This document shows positions 36,386 to 48,371 of a stretch of DNA of 64,000 nt, one piece after another (the first letter of the stretch is position 1; every line of letters starts with the position of its first letter). Made by a program: the position numbers and the translations under genes. The notes beneath the pieces were generated by a model. It saw only the letters and a list, made by a program, of their open reading frames with translations, ran no database searches and had not been told where the DNA came from. Origin of the DNA: Physella acuta. Its lineage: Eukaryota > Mollusca > Gastropoda > Physidae. The stretch covers positions 125,001 through 189,000 of the forward strand of contig NW_026731939.1 of assembly GCF_028476545.1 (NCBI RefSeq), in the 5' to 3' direction.

Positions 36386-37425
36386 ACACTAAATCAACAT
36401 CAACATCTCCAGAAATTAAGCTGACGCCACCATGTTCAGACTTTCGGTATACGGATATTTTTGATTAGGGGGTGGGGGGAAGGAAGGGAGTGGTTACTGC
36501 ACGGTTACTTTAGGTAATGACGTGGTCTAGTTGTTGACCGGATGTTTGCAAACTCAAAGTCCACAAGTCCGATACACGGGCTCAAAATCGTAGGTGATCC
36601 TACCGAACTACGCGACCCTTACCCCCCCCCCCCCCCCCCCAGCATATGCAAAGGCTATGGTGTGAATCATTGAGCAAGGAAGGAAAGCAAAAACACTGGT
36701 GGCTATAACTTAACGAGTCCAACAAAACGTGCAACAGAAAATGGTCGATCGCTCTCTATTCCCCATCCTGTGGTGAGTTGTTTTCACGATACCATCATTG
36801 AAAAAAAAAATTTACATTTTAAAAATCCAGATACGGGCAGTGCTAAAACGCCCACTTAATATCCCTCCCCCCCCCCTCCGTTCAGGAACACACATACAGA
36901 CACATATGGTAATTAGCCTGGTGTCACACCTTGCAGACACTGTTAAGTATAAACTAATGGTGAGCCTCGTTTTGAACACACAAAAAATGGAAATTGAAAT
37001 AAAAGTTAGAACGGCTAGTGCGGCAGGTGTAGGCAAGTCGGAATCAACATATTCATCATGGCGCAGGGAGCTTTGCGCATGCGCTGAATGATTTTAGAAC
37101 TGATGTTCCTGTGTGGTTTTTGTTTTCAGAAATAGATCGGCCTAAATGTAAGGAAAACTTGAAAAGAAATATATGATGAAGGAAACTATAGGCAAATGGG
37201 TATGAAGAGTAAAAGGCTAATGGATAGGCAATATCTCGAATGGATAGGAAAGTTGAGAAAATATAGGCATCTTGGCAAGTGTAATTGGCAGTTATAAAAT
37301 GTTAAGCCAACGTCAAAGGAAAAGTTTATTGTTGTTGTTGAATGCTAATCAATGCGCTAACACCCCGTCATACTTCAACACATGCCCACGCCCACTACAC
37401 TTTGTCATGCGCACACACCCACTGC
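36386..37425. other. Unassigned DNA, possible SINE scrap
   Basis: At 36517-36620 a 'gacgtggtctagttgttgac' start followed by 'acgggctcaaaatcg' hints at a decayed SINE-1 head. A poly-C run lies at 36622-36640. Frames of 74 and 97 codons at 36798-37091 overlap on opposite strands and have no recognisable domain. Confidence 0.35.
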
Positions 37426-37427
37426 AC

Positions 37428-37692
37428 TGTACCACGCCCCACAACCCCTACACTCTGCCATGCCCCACAACCCCTACCCTCTGTCACGCTCCACACCCCC
37501 CTACCCTCTGTCACGCCACACACACCCCTACCCTCTGCCACGCCACACACACCCCTACCCTCTGCCACGCCACACACACCCCTACCCTCTGCCTCGCCCC
37601 ACATACCCCTAATCTCTGCCTCGCCCCACATACCCCTAACCTCTGCCTCGCCCCACAACCCCCTACCCTCTGCCTCGCCCCACACCCACTGC
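37428..37692. repeat. Minisatellite, about 27 bp unit (CCCTACCCTCTG)
   Basis: About ten units of 'cacacacccctaccctctgc' plus 'cacgcca' with 'tcgcccc' variants. G-poor on the plus strand. Confidence 0.92.
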
Positions 37693-37699
37693 ATTTATT

Positions 37700-39132
37700 A
37701 TCTTGTTAGACGAGCCATTTATTGTCTGGTTAGACGAGCCATTTATTGTCTGGTTAGACGAGACATTTATTGTCTGGTTAGACGAGACATTTATTGTCTG
37801 GTTAGACGAGACATTTATTATTGTCTGGTTACACGAGACATTTATTGTCTGGTTAGACGAGCCATTTATTGTCTGGTTAGACGAGCCATTTATTGTTGTC
37901 TGGTTAAACGAGCCATTTATTGTTGTCTGGTTAGACGAGCCATTTATTGTCTGGTTAGACGAGCCATTTATTGTTGTCTGGTTAAACGAGCCATTTATTG
38001 TTGTCTGGTTAGACGAGACATTTATTGTTGTCTGGTTAGACGAGCCATTTATTGTCTGGTTAGACGAGCCATTTATTGTTGTCTGGTTAGACGAGACATT
38101 TATTGTTGTCTGGTTAGACGAGCCATTTATTGTCTGGTTAGACGAGCCATTTATTGTTGTCTGGTTAGACGAGACATTTATTGTTGTCTGGTTAGACGAG
38201 CCATTTATTGTTGTCTGGCTAGACGAGACATTTATTGTCTGGTTAGACGAGCCATTTATTGTTGTCTGGTTAGACGAGACATTTATTGTTGTCTGGTTAG
38301 ACGAGACATTTATTGTTGTCTGGTTAGACGAGACATTTATTGTTGTCTGGTTAGACGAGACATTTATTGTTGTCTGGTTAGACGAGCCATTTATTGTCTG
38401 GTTAGACGAGCCATTTATTGTTGTCTGGTTAGACGAGCCATTTATTGTTGTCTGGTTAGACGAGCCATTTATTGTCTGGTTAGACGAGCCATTTATTGTC
38501 TGGTTAGACGAGCCATTTATTGTTGTCTGGTTAGACGAGACATTTATTGTTGTCTAGTTAGACGAGACATTTATTGTTGTCTGGTTAGACGAGCCATTTA
38601 TTGTTGTCTGGTTAGACGAGCCATTTATTGTCTGGTTAGACGAGCCATTTATTGTTGTCTGGTTAGACGAGCCATTTATTGTCTGGTTAGACGAGCCATT
38701 TATTGTCTGGTTAGACGAGACATTTATTGTCTGGTTAGACGAGACATTTATTGTCTGGTTAGACGAGCCATTTATTGTCTGGTTAGACGAGACATTTATT
38801 GTCTGGTTAGACGAGCCATTTATTGTTGTCTGGTTAGACGAGACATTTATTGTTGTCTGGTTAGACGAGACATTTATTGTCTGGTTAGACGAGACATTTA
38901 TTGTTGTCTAGTTAGACGAGACATTTATTGTTGTCTGGTTAGACGAGCCATTTATTGTTGTCTGGTTAGACGAGCCATTTATTGTTGTCTAGTTAGACGA
39001 GACATTTATTATTGTCTGGTTAGACGAGACATTTATTGTCTGGTTAGACGAGACATTTATTGTCTGGTTTGACGAGCCATTTATTGTCTGGTTAGACGAG
39101 GCATTTATTCTCTGGTTAGACGAGCCATTTAT
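37700..39132. repeat. Minisatellite of 24- and 27-bp units
   Basis: About 55 units of 'gttagacgagccatttattg' plus 'tctg' (24 bp) or 'ttgtctg' (27 bp), with a frequent gCc/gAc alternation (gagcc versus gagac). Because both lengths are multiples of three, two frames stay open: a 576-codon frame (37342-39072) and a 284-codon frame (37703-38557). The sharp switch from the 27-bp array at 37692 is notable. I regard the open frames as structural by-products. Confidence 0.97.
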
Positions 39133-39366
39133 AATTTATTGCTAAACGGATTTTTGTCGCCTTGTTTCCACTTCTCTAACTAGCGCTGACAAGGTAACAA
39201 AAAATAAACACACATAGATCTAGACATATTAGCTCAGACTTTCAACGATACGTGAGTGTTTACAAGTGTCTGTGTATGTTTCTGTGTTTGTATTGTAATG
39301 TGTTTTTGAAGGAGCAACATGATATAGACAATTATAATGCAAATATATGCATATGTATATATATAC
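39133..39366. other. Short unassigned stretch
   Basis: Non-repetitive DNA between a minisatellite and a TA tract, with no recognisable coding or element feature. Confidence 0.3.
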
Positions 39367-39370
39367 ATAT

Positions 39371-39451
<81 letters not shown>
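39367..39451. repeat. (TA)n microsatellite
   Basis: Pure TA tract with interrupted 'atacatatacacat' units at its left border. Confidence 0.97.
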
Positions 39452-39454
<3 letters not shown>

Positions 39455-39629
39455 AGGTATGTAGATAATTGCAGATAATGGTAGCTGAGGCGTGTAGGAA
39501 AAGTAAGAAGGGGAGAGAACTGTCGGTGAATCGTCTTTGTAATTAACGATCCGATGAGTGTGCCAAGACTTTGGGGACAAAGCTCTGCATGTGGCATCCC
39601 GCATGACGCTGATCCTCCTTCCATCGTGG

Positions 39630-40118
39630 TTTTATAGACAGGTAGGTGAACAGGTAGGTGAACAGGTAGACAGTGATAGATGAGAAACTGACAGACCGAC
39701 AGTGACTGACAGACGGGGACTGATAAGGGACAAGCAAATACTCACTGATCAAGCTATCTTATAAAGGCAGACAGGCAGACAGACACTCACACAGACACAC
39801 AGACACACAGACACACATACAGTGACATCAGACAAACAGACAGACAGTGACATCAGACAAACCGGCAGACAGACAGACAGACACACACACAGACAGATAG
39901 ACAGACAGACACACACACAGACAGACACACGCACAGGCAGACAACCAACGGCTATACATACTAACAGACATGCCGACACACAAACTGATGTACAGACAGA
40001 CCCACAGCTAGACTCACCGACAGACATACAGACAGATACAAGACACACAGACCTAGAGGCAGACATACGGACACACACATACACACATAGACCTAGACAG
40101 CCATACCTAGACAGAAAC
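39630..40118. repeat. (ACAG)n / (ACAC)n imperfect microsatellite
   Basis: CAGACAGACACACAGAC-type sequence with irregular interruptions; the left border contains two to three 'acaggtaggtga' units. Thr/Gln/Asp-rich and Cys/Val-rich open frames here are artefacts. Confidence 0.9.
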
Positions 40119-41024
40119 AAAAACAGCATGTCATTAACAAATGTTGATTAAACATCACAGCTTAGCTTTTGATGATAAACCACCACGTCAGCAATTAGCA
40201 TAATTCAGGTGAAAACCACATCGCCCTCATATAACAAATCAAGATGGTGACGCAACGCGGCGGTTCTCAAACATTTGGACCGCGGGCCGGTGCTGACCTG
40301 CAATCCACTAACACAAATTTCACGTGTTCAGTGATGTAAAACGGATTTTTTAAAAAGTTGAGGGTGCTAGCTTTAAAGTTGGGAGCTAGGTTGGCTCCTA
40401 TAAATACATATATTTTTCCTCCTCCTTGTGTTTATGTCAAAAATAACTTTTACGAAACACTACGTGGACAGGTGCAGTAGAGTTTATCTGATGTGTTGTA
40501 GTAAATGGTACGCGTGAGACATGAGTCGAATAATTCACATTTCTATATCTAACTGTGCACCTCTCTCTTCCCACCCCCCCCCCGACCCACCCCTCCCCAC
40601 ACTCATGATGTTGGCAGTCTCCCCTAAGAAACCTTTTATCAGCTGAAACTTAAACCGGGGCCTTATTATGACTAATTCCCTCATTAAACTTACACCTGCC
40701 GCCGTGTAAATTTCTACAAACCCCCCCCCCCCTAGCCTCAACCCCCCCCCCCCCTCCCCGTCACATGACGTCTCGCGACAACACAACGGTACATCAAGGA
40801 ACACGTGAATAAAGTCAGGGGCCGTCCCCGGGGGTCGTTCAGCTGGGACTGGCGGGATGCCAAATGTGAGTCAACCCGTTTTAAAACGGTTCGAAATATT
40901 TTAACCCAGAAATTAAGTTTTAGTTCCTGCAGTAAAATCACGAGGCCGCTTCATGTTGGTAAATTCGAATTAATTATGCAATTTTTTAAAAATATATCAA
41001 ATGAAATAACTCAGCAAATAATGT
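40119..41024. other. Unassigned DNA with a possible hAT end
   Basis: 40255-40310 ('cggttctcaaacatttgg' followed by 'accgcgggccgg') resembles a hAT 5' end, without a partner end. Poly-C blocks lie at 40577-40590, 40720-40735 and 40742-40756. Short frames at 40535-41056 have no recognisable domain. Confidence 0.4.
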
Positions 41025-41465
41025 ATGTGTGTATAGTGTATAGTGAATTGTGTTGACTTATCATGACTTGCGGGACGGAGTGGTCTAGCGGTAGAGAGCT
41101 GGACTGCTAACCCCTAAGTCTTGAGTTCGAATCCGTGTTCAAGTCTATAGACCGTCCATGAGTCTATCCAACTCTGATGGGTACCTAACTCACGTTAGGG
41201 AAAGAAAGGGCGGCTGGGCATAGTGCTGATCACACTATCTCTTCATATGCCGAGGTCACAGAAACAAGTGAACTCTACTTCACTTGCACTATGGGAGATA
41301 TCAGTCAAAAATAAAAAAATATCAATGTTTAGTGAATTTTGTTGACTTTACATAACTTGAGAGAAATCATACAAGAATAAAATATTAATGTTTTGTGAAT
41401 TGTGTGGACTTTACGTGTCTTGGGGAAATCAGACAAGAATAAAAATATCAATGTTCTACAAATGG
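41025..41465. repeat. Tandem repeat of about 72 bp, split by a SINE
   Basis: Units containing 'gtgaattgtgttgactt', 'gggaaatcagacaagaat' and 'aaaaatatcaatgtt' are present once left of the SINE-1 copy at 41072 and two to three times to its right. So the SINE landed in, or the array expanded around, a pre-existing repeat. Confidence 0.75.
41072..41299 (+). mobile_element. SINE-1, best-preserved copy
   Basis: The tRNA-like head is near intact: 'gggacggagtggtctagcgg' and 'tagagagctggactgctaac' (A box) and 'cttgagttcgaatccgtg' (B box GTTCGAATCC). Both pol III promoter boxes are present. The body ends 'gaactctacttcacttgc'. It serves as the reference for the family in this window and may be one of its younger copies. 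Confidence 0.93.
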
Positions 41466-41702
41466 CATGGTAAAGAAGAAGATATCTATAGATCGAGGAT
41501 TATAAACCTAAACTTTGACTTTAATCCTACCCCGAGAAGTATAGCATTGTCTTGATCATCACCATGATCTAAAAGCATCACCAACAACAAAAAACTGACT
41601 AGACTAGACAATAGAAAGCTCTCTTTAATTTTTCTCAAGAGGTGTAGAACGAACAGTTTGGGGTATGACTCTAGAAAGATACGTAGCTAAGTATATTTAT
41701 AA

Positions 41703-43810
41703 TAGGTAGTCCAAACTGGCGAAAAAGTGCGTTTTAGGGTCAGTTTTTGCGGTTTTCAAAAATAAAATGTCACTACTTCTAGTTGTCCTATAAGAATAAA
41801 AATTATATGTCAATAAAGTTTAAGCCTTTATCTGTCGTAATCTGGTATTTTTATATCTGTAACACATGTTTGAATGTGTTTTATATTTGTTTGAAAAGTA
41901 TCAGTTACGTCAACAAATTTCACCGTTTTGCGTGTACCGATCGACCCCACACTGTTTCATTTGGTTGCGGCTTCGCGACGAAGCATCGTAGAAGCATAAT
42001 CTTAATGTCATTTTAAAGAGCGAATTCTAGTCTATCGTTTGATGTATAAATTGAAAAAATAACTTGCTTATTTCATTTTAAAAAATCAGTTTTTAAACTT
42101 TAAATGACGATATATACACGAAAACAAACTAATTCTGTTTCAATCTTTACACCGATGTAAAGTTCACTTTTATATCTACTTTGTGTTGTAAATTCAAGTC
42201 TTTCTGATTTACGGTCGCGAAGCCGTACCCTCAATAAGCATATAACCCTCGAGTCAACTTTCAGCCCCGAGTCAGTTGCTCGCCGAACGGTTTTAAAGGT
42301 TGACGACCGATGATGCTAAACGGATTTTACCCTTGCTAGAGCCTTCAAACAAGTTGTAAGTATCATTTTTAAAGTTTCATTTCCATTTTAATAAATGAAT
42401 TTTAAGTTTGAATGTCAGTTTGGTTTAATTAGCACACGTTATTAATGTAAATTTGAACCCTACTAGTCCACGGTTTTAGCGCGTGAACTACGCTTGTACA
42501 CATGGTGTGTTTAAACGTGAAGCTATTTAATTCAGGACATTCTAGGGACTTAAAATATGGATGCACTTAACTATTAGATGCTAGTGTTTACTAATTCTTT
42601 AAAATCTATCGTATGGGATTAATGATAGGGTCGTATTACTACAGTTTATCTGGACTATCGCGTCAAAATTATGAATCGACAAATTCAAAATGGCCACCAG
42701 ACATTTTTGGTTACTATGTGGACGAACTCAATTATTTACAGGGAACGAAGGTTAAATACTTATAAAATATTATTGAAACACAAAAGAAACTTATAATTGT
42801 AATAACTATACATTTTTATCAATTTATTTAAAACAAAAGACACTAAATTTTAAGGACTAATGTGATTAATTTTTAATTTTCTGTTGTGCACTTTGATTCT
42901 GATTCCCCTGCTGAATAATGTGAAATGGTCTGCGCCAGTCTCCTTGATAAAATGCACCAGATCAATTTTTAGATGGTGGTGCAATTTAACAAGATTGTAC
43001 ATGTGACTTAGTTTTAAATGTTATATTAGTTGTAAGTGTAAGTTGTACTAGTAGTATTTCTCATTATTTATTTATTTTATATGTATATAGTAACACTGAA
43101 GGACAGTTAAGTTGTCCTATATGATGTTGAGAACCACAGTATGGCATCTTCATCATTGGATATCTCAACCATTGTGGCACAAACAACGAATATTTCATTC
43201 AATAGAATTAATGTTCAAAATATACTATCAAGTATAAATTTCTTTAAACAAAAAGGTGTTTTCAGGCTTTTTCATGTTTTCAGCTACAGTCACAGGATAA
43301 ATAGTAGGCCTACACAATAGGCTAGTAGTAAATCTAATTATATTTTATTTAATCACTAAATCAATTATTTATTTCATAGCTGGAGACATTTATGGTGGCC
43401 TATCCAGAACTTTCCTTACAAGGGAAGGGAAGAAGGCCAAGCCCCCCCCCCCCCCCCAACTACAGTTCCCAAAACATATCACTTACTCTTGATGCTCCAC
43501 AAGATCAAGGTTGGGGGAAACAAGACATACAAAGATGTGGAGTTGTCGTTTTAAAAACTGTTCCCCCAAAGCAGTTATCAACCCAATAGGTTTGAATGTA
43601 GCAGCAACTGCTGCATTACTTGTAGGCATCACGTCTTTATTAGATTACATTACATTACTCCACTAAATTTTGATTCTGTTTCTCCTGCTATAGATAACTG
43701 TGGCATTTTTTTAAAATAATATTTTAACTCATGTGATTTTTGAAAATAATGAACACATTATTCCTGTTAATGTTACCAACAAAATAGTTTTAGAGTTATT
43801 CTATGTCCAA

Positions 43811-43859
<49 letters not shown>

Positions 43860-44217
43860 ATAAAAATAAAAGTGACCAAAACGCATTTTTGTCATTTTCA
43901 ATTATTTTTTTACCTTAGAAAGACTCATTTTAGATAACTGAAAAAAATTGGGCATATATATTACAAACTTTGCAGTAACTTTACTAATTTCTACACTTCT
44001 ATGTTATTTAGTTTAGAAAATATGGGTTCTCAAAAATGGCACTTTTTAAAAATCAGTTTTTTACCAAATTTTGCTTTTTTAAAAATCGCATAACTTTTTT
44101 ATTTATTAAGATATTTTTATAAAATTTGTGGCATAGAGCTTACAATTAAAAGTTCTTTCATGACATACTCACTCCAGAAGTCTGCAATCAATAGTTAATT
44201 TCAGTTTGGACTACCTA
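41703..44217 (+). mobile_element. 2.5-kb TIR element 'TAGGTAG', copy 2
   Basis: The same 16-bp inverted repeat bounds a 2515-bp copy; the flanks carry TTTATAA at 41696-41702 and 44218-44224, or TTTATAAT if 8 bp are counted. Identity with copy 1 is about 97-98% by eye over aligned blocks. Differences include single-base changes and large homopolymer changes: an A-run of 44 (43814-43857) against 14 in copy 1, and a 17-bp poly-C tract near 43443 against a mixed C-rich segment in copy 1. Independent target duplications show two separate transpositions rather than a segmental duplication. The 77-codon frame (41783-42016) is the only frame kept in both copies; it has no recognisable domain. Confidence 0.9.
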
Positions 44218-44229
44218 TTTATAATCACA

Positions 44230-44400
44230 TAGTGTAAGCGTACGTCACGACAGCCTTGATTCTATTTATATCCCGCCCCATGCTAACCATGTCAACCATA
44301 TTCACGTAATGCGTTGCTAGTGGTCGCCATGGCAACGAGGAGGAAAACAGCGGAGAGAAATCACGCGTCCATCTTTGTCGGATGTGGGGGGGGGGGGGAG
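44230..44400. promoter_or_regulatory. RFX X-box-like motif in a GC-richer segment
   Basis: GTCGCCATGGCAAC at 44323-44336 is close to the palindromic X-box GTTGCCATGGCAAC bound by RFX factors, known from promoters of ciliary genes. A 'tatttatatcccgcccc' segment lies 60 bp upstream. No gene can be recognised next to it, so a regulatory role is speculative. Confidence 0.3.
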
Positions 44401-44499
44401 AGAGAGAGAGAGGGGTGGAAGGGGAGACACATCTCGTAGAACAGTGCAGGAGTAATCAGCAGTTGTTTCATCTTAGGGTGGATGGGGGAAGGGGGGAGG

Positions 44500-45115
44500 G
44501 GTTGGTTTTAGATTATGGTTTTTGGTGTGGGTTTTGGTTTTAATTATGGTTTTTAGTGTGGGTTTTGGTTTTAGATTATGGTTTTTGGTGTAAGTTTTGG
44601 TTTTAGATTATGGCTTTTGGTGTAGGTTTTGGTTTTAGATTATGGTTTTTAGTGTGGGTTTTGGTTTTAGATAATGGTTTTTGGTGTAAGTTTTGGTTTT
44701 AGATCATGGTTTTTGGTGTAGGTTTTGGTTTTAGATTATGGTTTTTGGTGTAGGTTTTGGTTTTAGATTATGGTTTTTGGTGTAAGTTTTGGTTTTAGAT
44801 TATGGTTTTTGGTGTAAGTTTTGGTTTTAGATCATGGTTTTTGGTGTAGGTTTTGGTTTTAGATTATGGTTTTTGGTGTAGGTTTTGGTTTTAGATTATG
44901 GTTTTTGGCGTAAGTTTTGGTTTTAGATTATGGTTTTTGGTGTAGGTTTTGGTTTTAGATTATGGTTTTTGGTGTAGGTTTTGGTTTTAGATTATGGCTT
45001 TTGGTGTAGAATTTGGATTTAGATTATGATTTTTAGTATGGGTTTTGGTTTTAGATTATGGTTTTTGGTGTAGGTTTTGGTTTTAGATTATTAGTGTGGG
45101 TTTAGGTTTTAGATC
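44500..45115. repeat. Minisatellite, 32 bp unit
   Basis: About 19 units of 'ggttttagattatggttttt' plus 'ggtgtaggtttt', with gtaag/gtagg/gtggg variants that recur in blocks. Confidence 0.95.
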
Positions 45116-45360
45116 AGAGTTTTCGGTGTGGGCTTAGTTTCACAGTTAGAGTTTTGCTATGCGCTAAAAACCAATGAGTATTGTGTTTAATTTTACTGTT
45201 CCTATTCTAGTTATTTATATTAATTACATTATGATCCTGTTAATTATTTCCCTTTGATCAATCGCTTTTTGAAACCAGTGAATTATTTCCCCTCTGTCGA
45301 ACTCTTCGCTGTGTATGTTTGCACTGAGGCTAGGGTGGTGTGGTGTACCGTTTCAAGTTA
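45116..45360. other. Short unassigned stretch
   Basis: No recognisable coding sequence or element ends. Confidence 0.3.
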
Positions 45361-45415
45361 TATATATACAGGTACACGTACACGTACATATACAAATATA
45401 TACATATATACATAT

Positions 45416-45495
<80 letters not shown>

Positions 45496-45598
45496 GTATC
45501 CTTTTTATAGAGGCCTAAATATACATATATGTGTGTGTATGTGTGTGTGTGTATGTGTGTGTGTGTGTGTGTATGTGTGTGTGAGTGTGTGTGTGATG
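45361..45598. repeat. (TA)n and (GT)n microsatellites
   Basis: Interrupted 'acatatatac' units, pure TA at about 45430-45490, then (GT)n with TATG interruptions at 45528-45597. Confidence 0.95.
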
Positions 45599-45771
45599 TT
45601 CAATGAAACTGAAAAATATAGATATATTTTGCAGTACAAGAACAAGAGAACTAACTGAAGCGTTAATTTGAACGGTCAGATCTACTTTTGATATAAATCC
45701 AACAACACACCCCTAAGTGGGTCAAAAGTATTACAACAGGCGTGGTCAACAAAATATTTTATTGTCTACAT

Positions 45772-45983
45772 CAGGGGTCTCCAAACTACGGCCCGCGGGC
45801 CGGATGCGGCCTGCGAGGTCCTCTCATCCGGCCCGCGGAGATCATTTTGTCAACGGAAAATTGTTGGTGCTGGCTGAGGAGCTTTGCCCAGAAAAATCAA
45901 AGACATGCCTGGAAGAAACTGGTCCCCGAACTGAAAATTGATAGTTAATGCGGCCCTCGGTCTGAAAAGTTTGGAGACCCCTG
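45772..45983 (+). mobile_element. hAT-type short element, CAGGGGTCTCC family
   Basis: A 212-bp element starts CAGGGGTCTCCAAACTACGG and ends AGTTTGGAGACCCCTG. A perfect 8-bp duplication GTCTACAT flanks it (45764-45771 and 45984-45991). Duplication length and CAGGG...CCCTG ends identify hAT. The interior contains 'cagaaaaatcaaagacatg' shared with the copy at 56717, so both are deletion derivatives of one parent. A short open frame here is incidental. Confidence 0.92.
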
Positions 45984-45991
45984 GTCTACAT

Positions 45992-46794
45992 TATGACCCA
46001 AATCAGGTCAAAATTAGAATGTACATAACTTAGAAAAGGCTATTGCATTATTAAACACAAATTGTTTTTTTATTTTGTTCTGTTTTGTGATCTATATACT
46101 TAAAGTGTTTAACTTCCTTATCTATATAAACTTGTATTTATGTTTTCATAGTAGCACAGATTTTTTATCAAATTTGTATCTATATATATTTTTTTTAACA
46201 ATATGAAAACACACACTGTCTTTTTAGTTAAAAAGACATTTATTATATCTTTTTATTAAAACTATTTTTGTTTATTGGATTACCTCCCCTAATATAAAAT
46301 CTCTTTTTTTGCTCAACCTGTCCATGCTTTAAGTTGAACAAATAAATTGTAACTTTTGAAAAGGCACCTGTCAACTACGGTTTCTCAACATTAGGCCTTG
46401 ATCTAGGCCATCTAAATAGGTCTAGTCTGGAACTATGCTGAGGTAATCCTGCCCGAAGATTGGTGCCAGGCTGGGTCATCCTACGTCTCGAGAAACGAAC
46501 TCTGGCTATCTATAACGCTCATCTGGACCCCCACCCCTTTCTCCCCTACGTCAATTTGGCAAGTCAAACGGTTTTAAGTTTGGCCAGGTTTAAACGCTAT
46601 TTATTTGCCCAGCGGGGTAGCTGTAGGTCAGGGTTTGCGCGGGTTTCTGTCCAAGTTTGTTTTTAGTTGGGTTCGTGTTCGTTGAGTTGAGGTTGTGTTT
46701 ATCTCGGTGTGAATACATTGTTGGTTCGTTGTTTGGGCGTGGGGGGGGGGGGGGGGGGGGCTAATGATAGGAAACCTAAACTTTGGGGCGATGG
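45992..46794. other. Unassigned DNA
   Basis: AT-rich to 46380, then GC-richer. A 68-codon plus-strand frame (46460-46666) has normal composition with LARFKRYLFAQRG but no recognised family. A 20-bp poly-G run is at about 46741-46760. Confidence 0.35.
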
Positions 46795-47300
46795 TGGAGG
46801 TGACGATGATGTTGATTATGGAGATGATAAGGAAGGTGTTCTTGTTGTTATGATGATGATGATGATAATGAAGGTGTTTTTATGATGATAATAATGACAG
46901 TGTTGATAAGGATTATGATGGTGCTGCTGATGATGATGATAATTATGATGCGATAATGGTGGTGGTGGTGGTGGTGGTGACGACGATGGTGGTGGTGACG
47001 ACGATGGTGGTGGTGACGATGATGGTGGTGGTGGTGACGACGATGGTGGTGGTGACGACGATGATGGAATTATGATGATGATAATGATGATGGTGGTGAT
47101 AATGCAAAAACTGATAAAGAAGATGATAATAACACAAATGACGATAGTTTTTGGAGATTATTCAGACGGTGATGATGATGGTGTTGGTGTTGATGTTGCT
47201 GCTGCTGATGATGATGATGATTACGGTGGTAATATAAATTACGATGATGACAGCATTTGACGTTATGCAGATGATGGAGATTATAGAGATGATGATGATG
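46795..47300. repeat. (GAT)n/(GGT)n trinucleotide-rich DNA
   Basis: Imperfect GATGAT and GGTGGTGGTGAC repeats. The unit 'gacgacgatggtggtggt' recurs at 46977-47060. His/Thr-rich and Asp-rich frames are artefacts. Confidence 0.9.
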
Positions 47301-48359
47301 ATGATTATGAGGTTGCTGGTTGTAGGTTGATCGGTGCTTTTATGGCATGTTAGGTTTTACTGACATATCCTTGGCTGCTTATATAAGTCATGTAACTTAT
47401 ATCTTGTTGTTCTTTTGATGGTCTAGTTATATCGGTAGTGGTATGTGAATATGAATAAAAGAAGTTGGGGGGAGGGGGTGCTCTATTTTTATCTAATCAT
47501 GTACTCAACAAAAATATCTAAACACATTAGTCACAATTTATTAATTTTTAAAAAAAAAACAATTATTAGTAAAAAAAAAATTCAAAAACTAGGCGAACGA
47601 ATTTCGTCACAATTCTTCATGAAAGTGAAACGAATATTTTTTTCGCGTTGCAGAGTGTGTTAGAAGTAATGTCAATGGACGCAGCGTACAGGTAATTAGT
47701 ACTTAACTAATTAAAGTTAATCAATAGTGTGGATTACGGGGTGTGATAGGGGAGTGAATGTTGTATGGGGTGGGAGAGGGGGAGGGAGCGAGGGTGACTA
47801 CTATGTGAGAATTAGCCCGTGTCTAGTTAGCCAGGAGATAGGTTGTGTCCCCTGGTTCCTAAGGGAAAGAAGAAGGTAGTCCTGGTGTTATACATGTACG
47901 AGCTATTTTATACATAGCTGGGGTGTGTTTAAAAATATTTAGCTAGTTAAGTTAAACCTGACATTAAATATTACTACGGCAATAAAACTAACCTTGATTA
48001 CAAAGTGACAAATTAGTACATATTTTTTTTACAATTTATTTATATTCAAAAGCTTGTCACTATAAATGTTTTCATACTTGTTATTATTTTAGCATAACAC
48101 AATAACATTCAATTAATATCTGCTTGCAAAATATTTATTCTGGTTTTTTTTTAATATATTAAAAAAAATGAAAAAAAAAGATTAAAGTTCCATACTTAGT
48201 CTTTCTATTCAGATAATTGGTTAATTAAGTCGACACCTTTCGAAATCAGTGTTAGATCCAAGCGATTTTAATCTGCACCTCATTAGCGTCTGCCTTGGCT
48301 CCAAGATTTGTATGCAACATGTGTGAACACCAGTTTGCTTGACCATCGAGTGAACCCCT
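47301..48359. other. Unassigned AT-rich DNA
   Basis: Poly-A and poly-T runs dominate (47551-47580, 48144-48180). The 72-codon Lys-rich frame at 47445-47663 reflects A-rich composition. No gene was recognised. Confidence 0.4.
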
Positions 48360-48371
48360 TTTGTTATATTT

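Noticed and set aside
37700-39132. CRISPR-like array
   Set aside because: Units are contiguous with no unique spacers and the DNA is eukaryotic; it is a minisatellite.
41072-41145. Possible genuine tRNA gene
   Set aside because: A and B boxes are present, but the anticodon and acceptor stems do not close and the sequence continues into the SINE body repeated elsewhere in the window.
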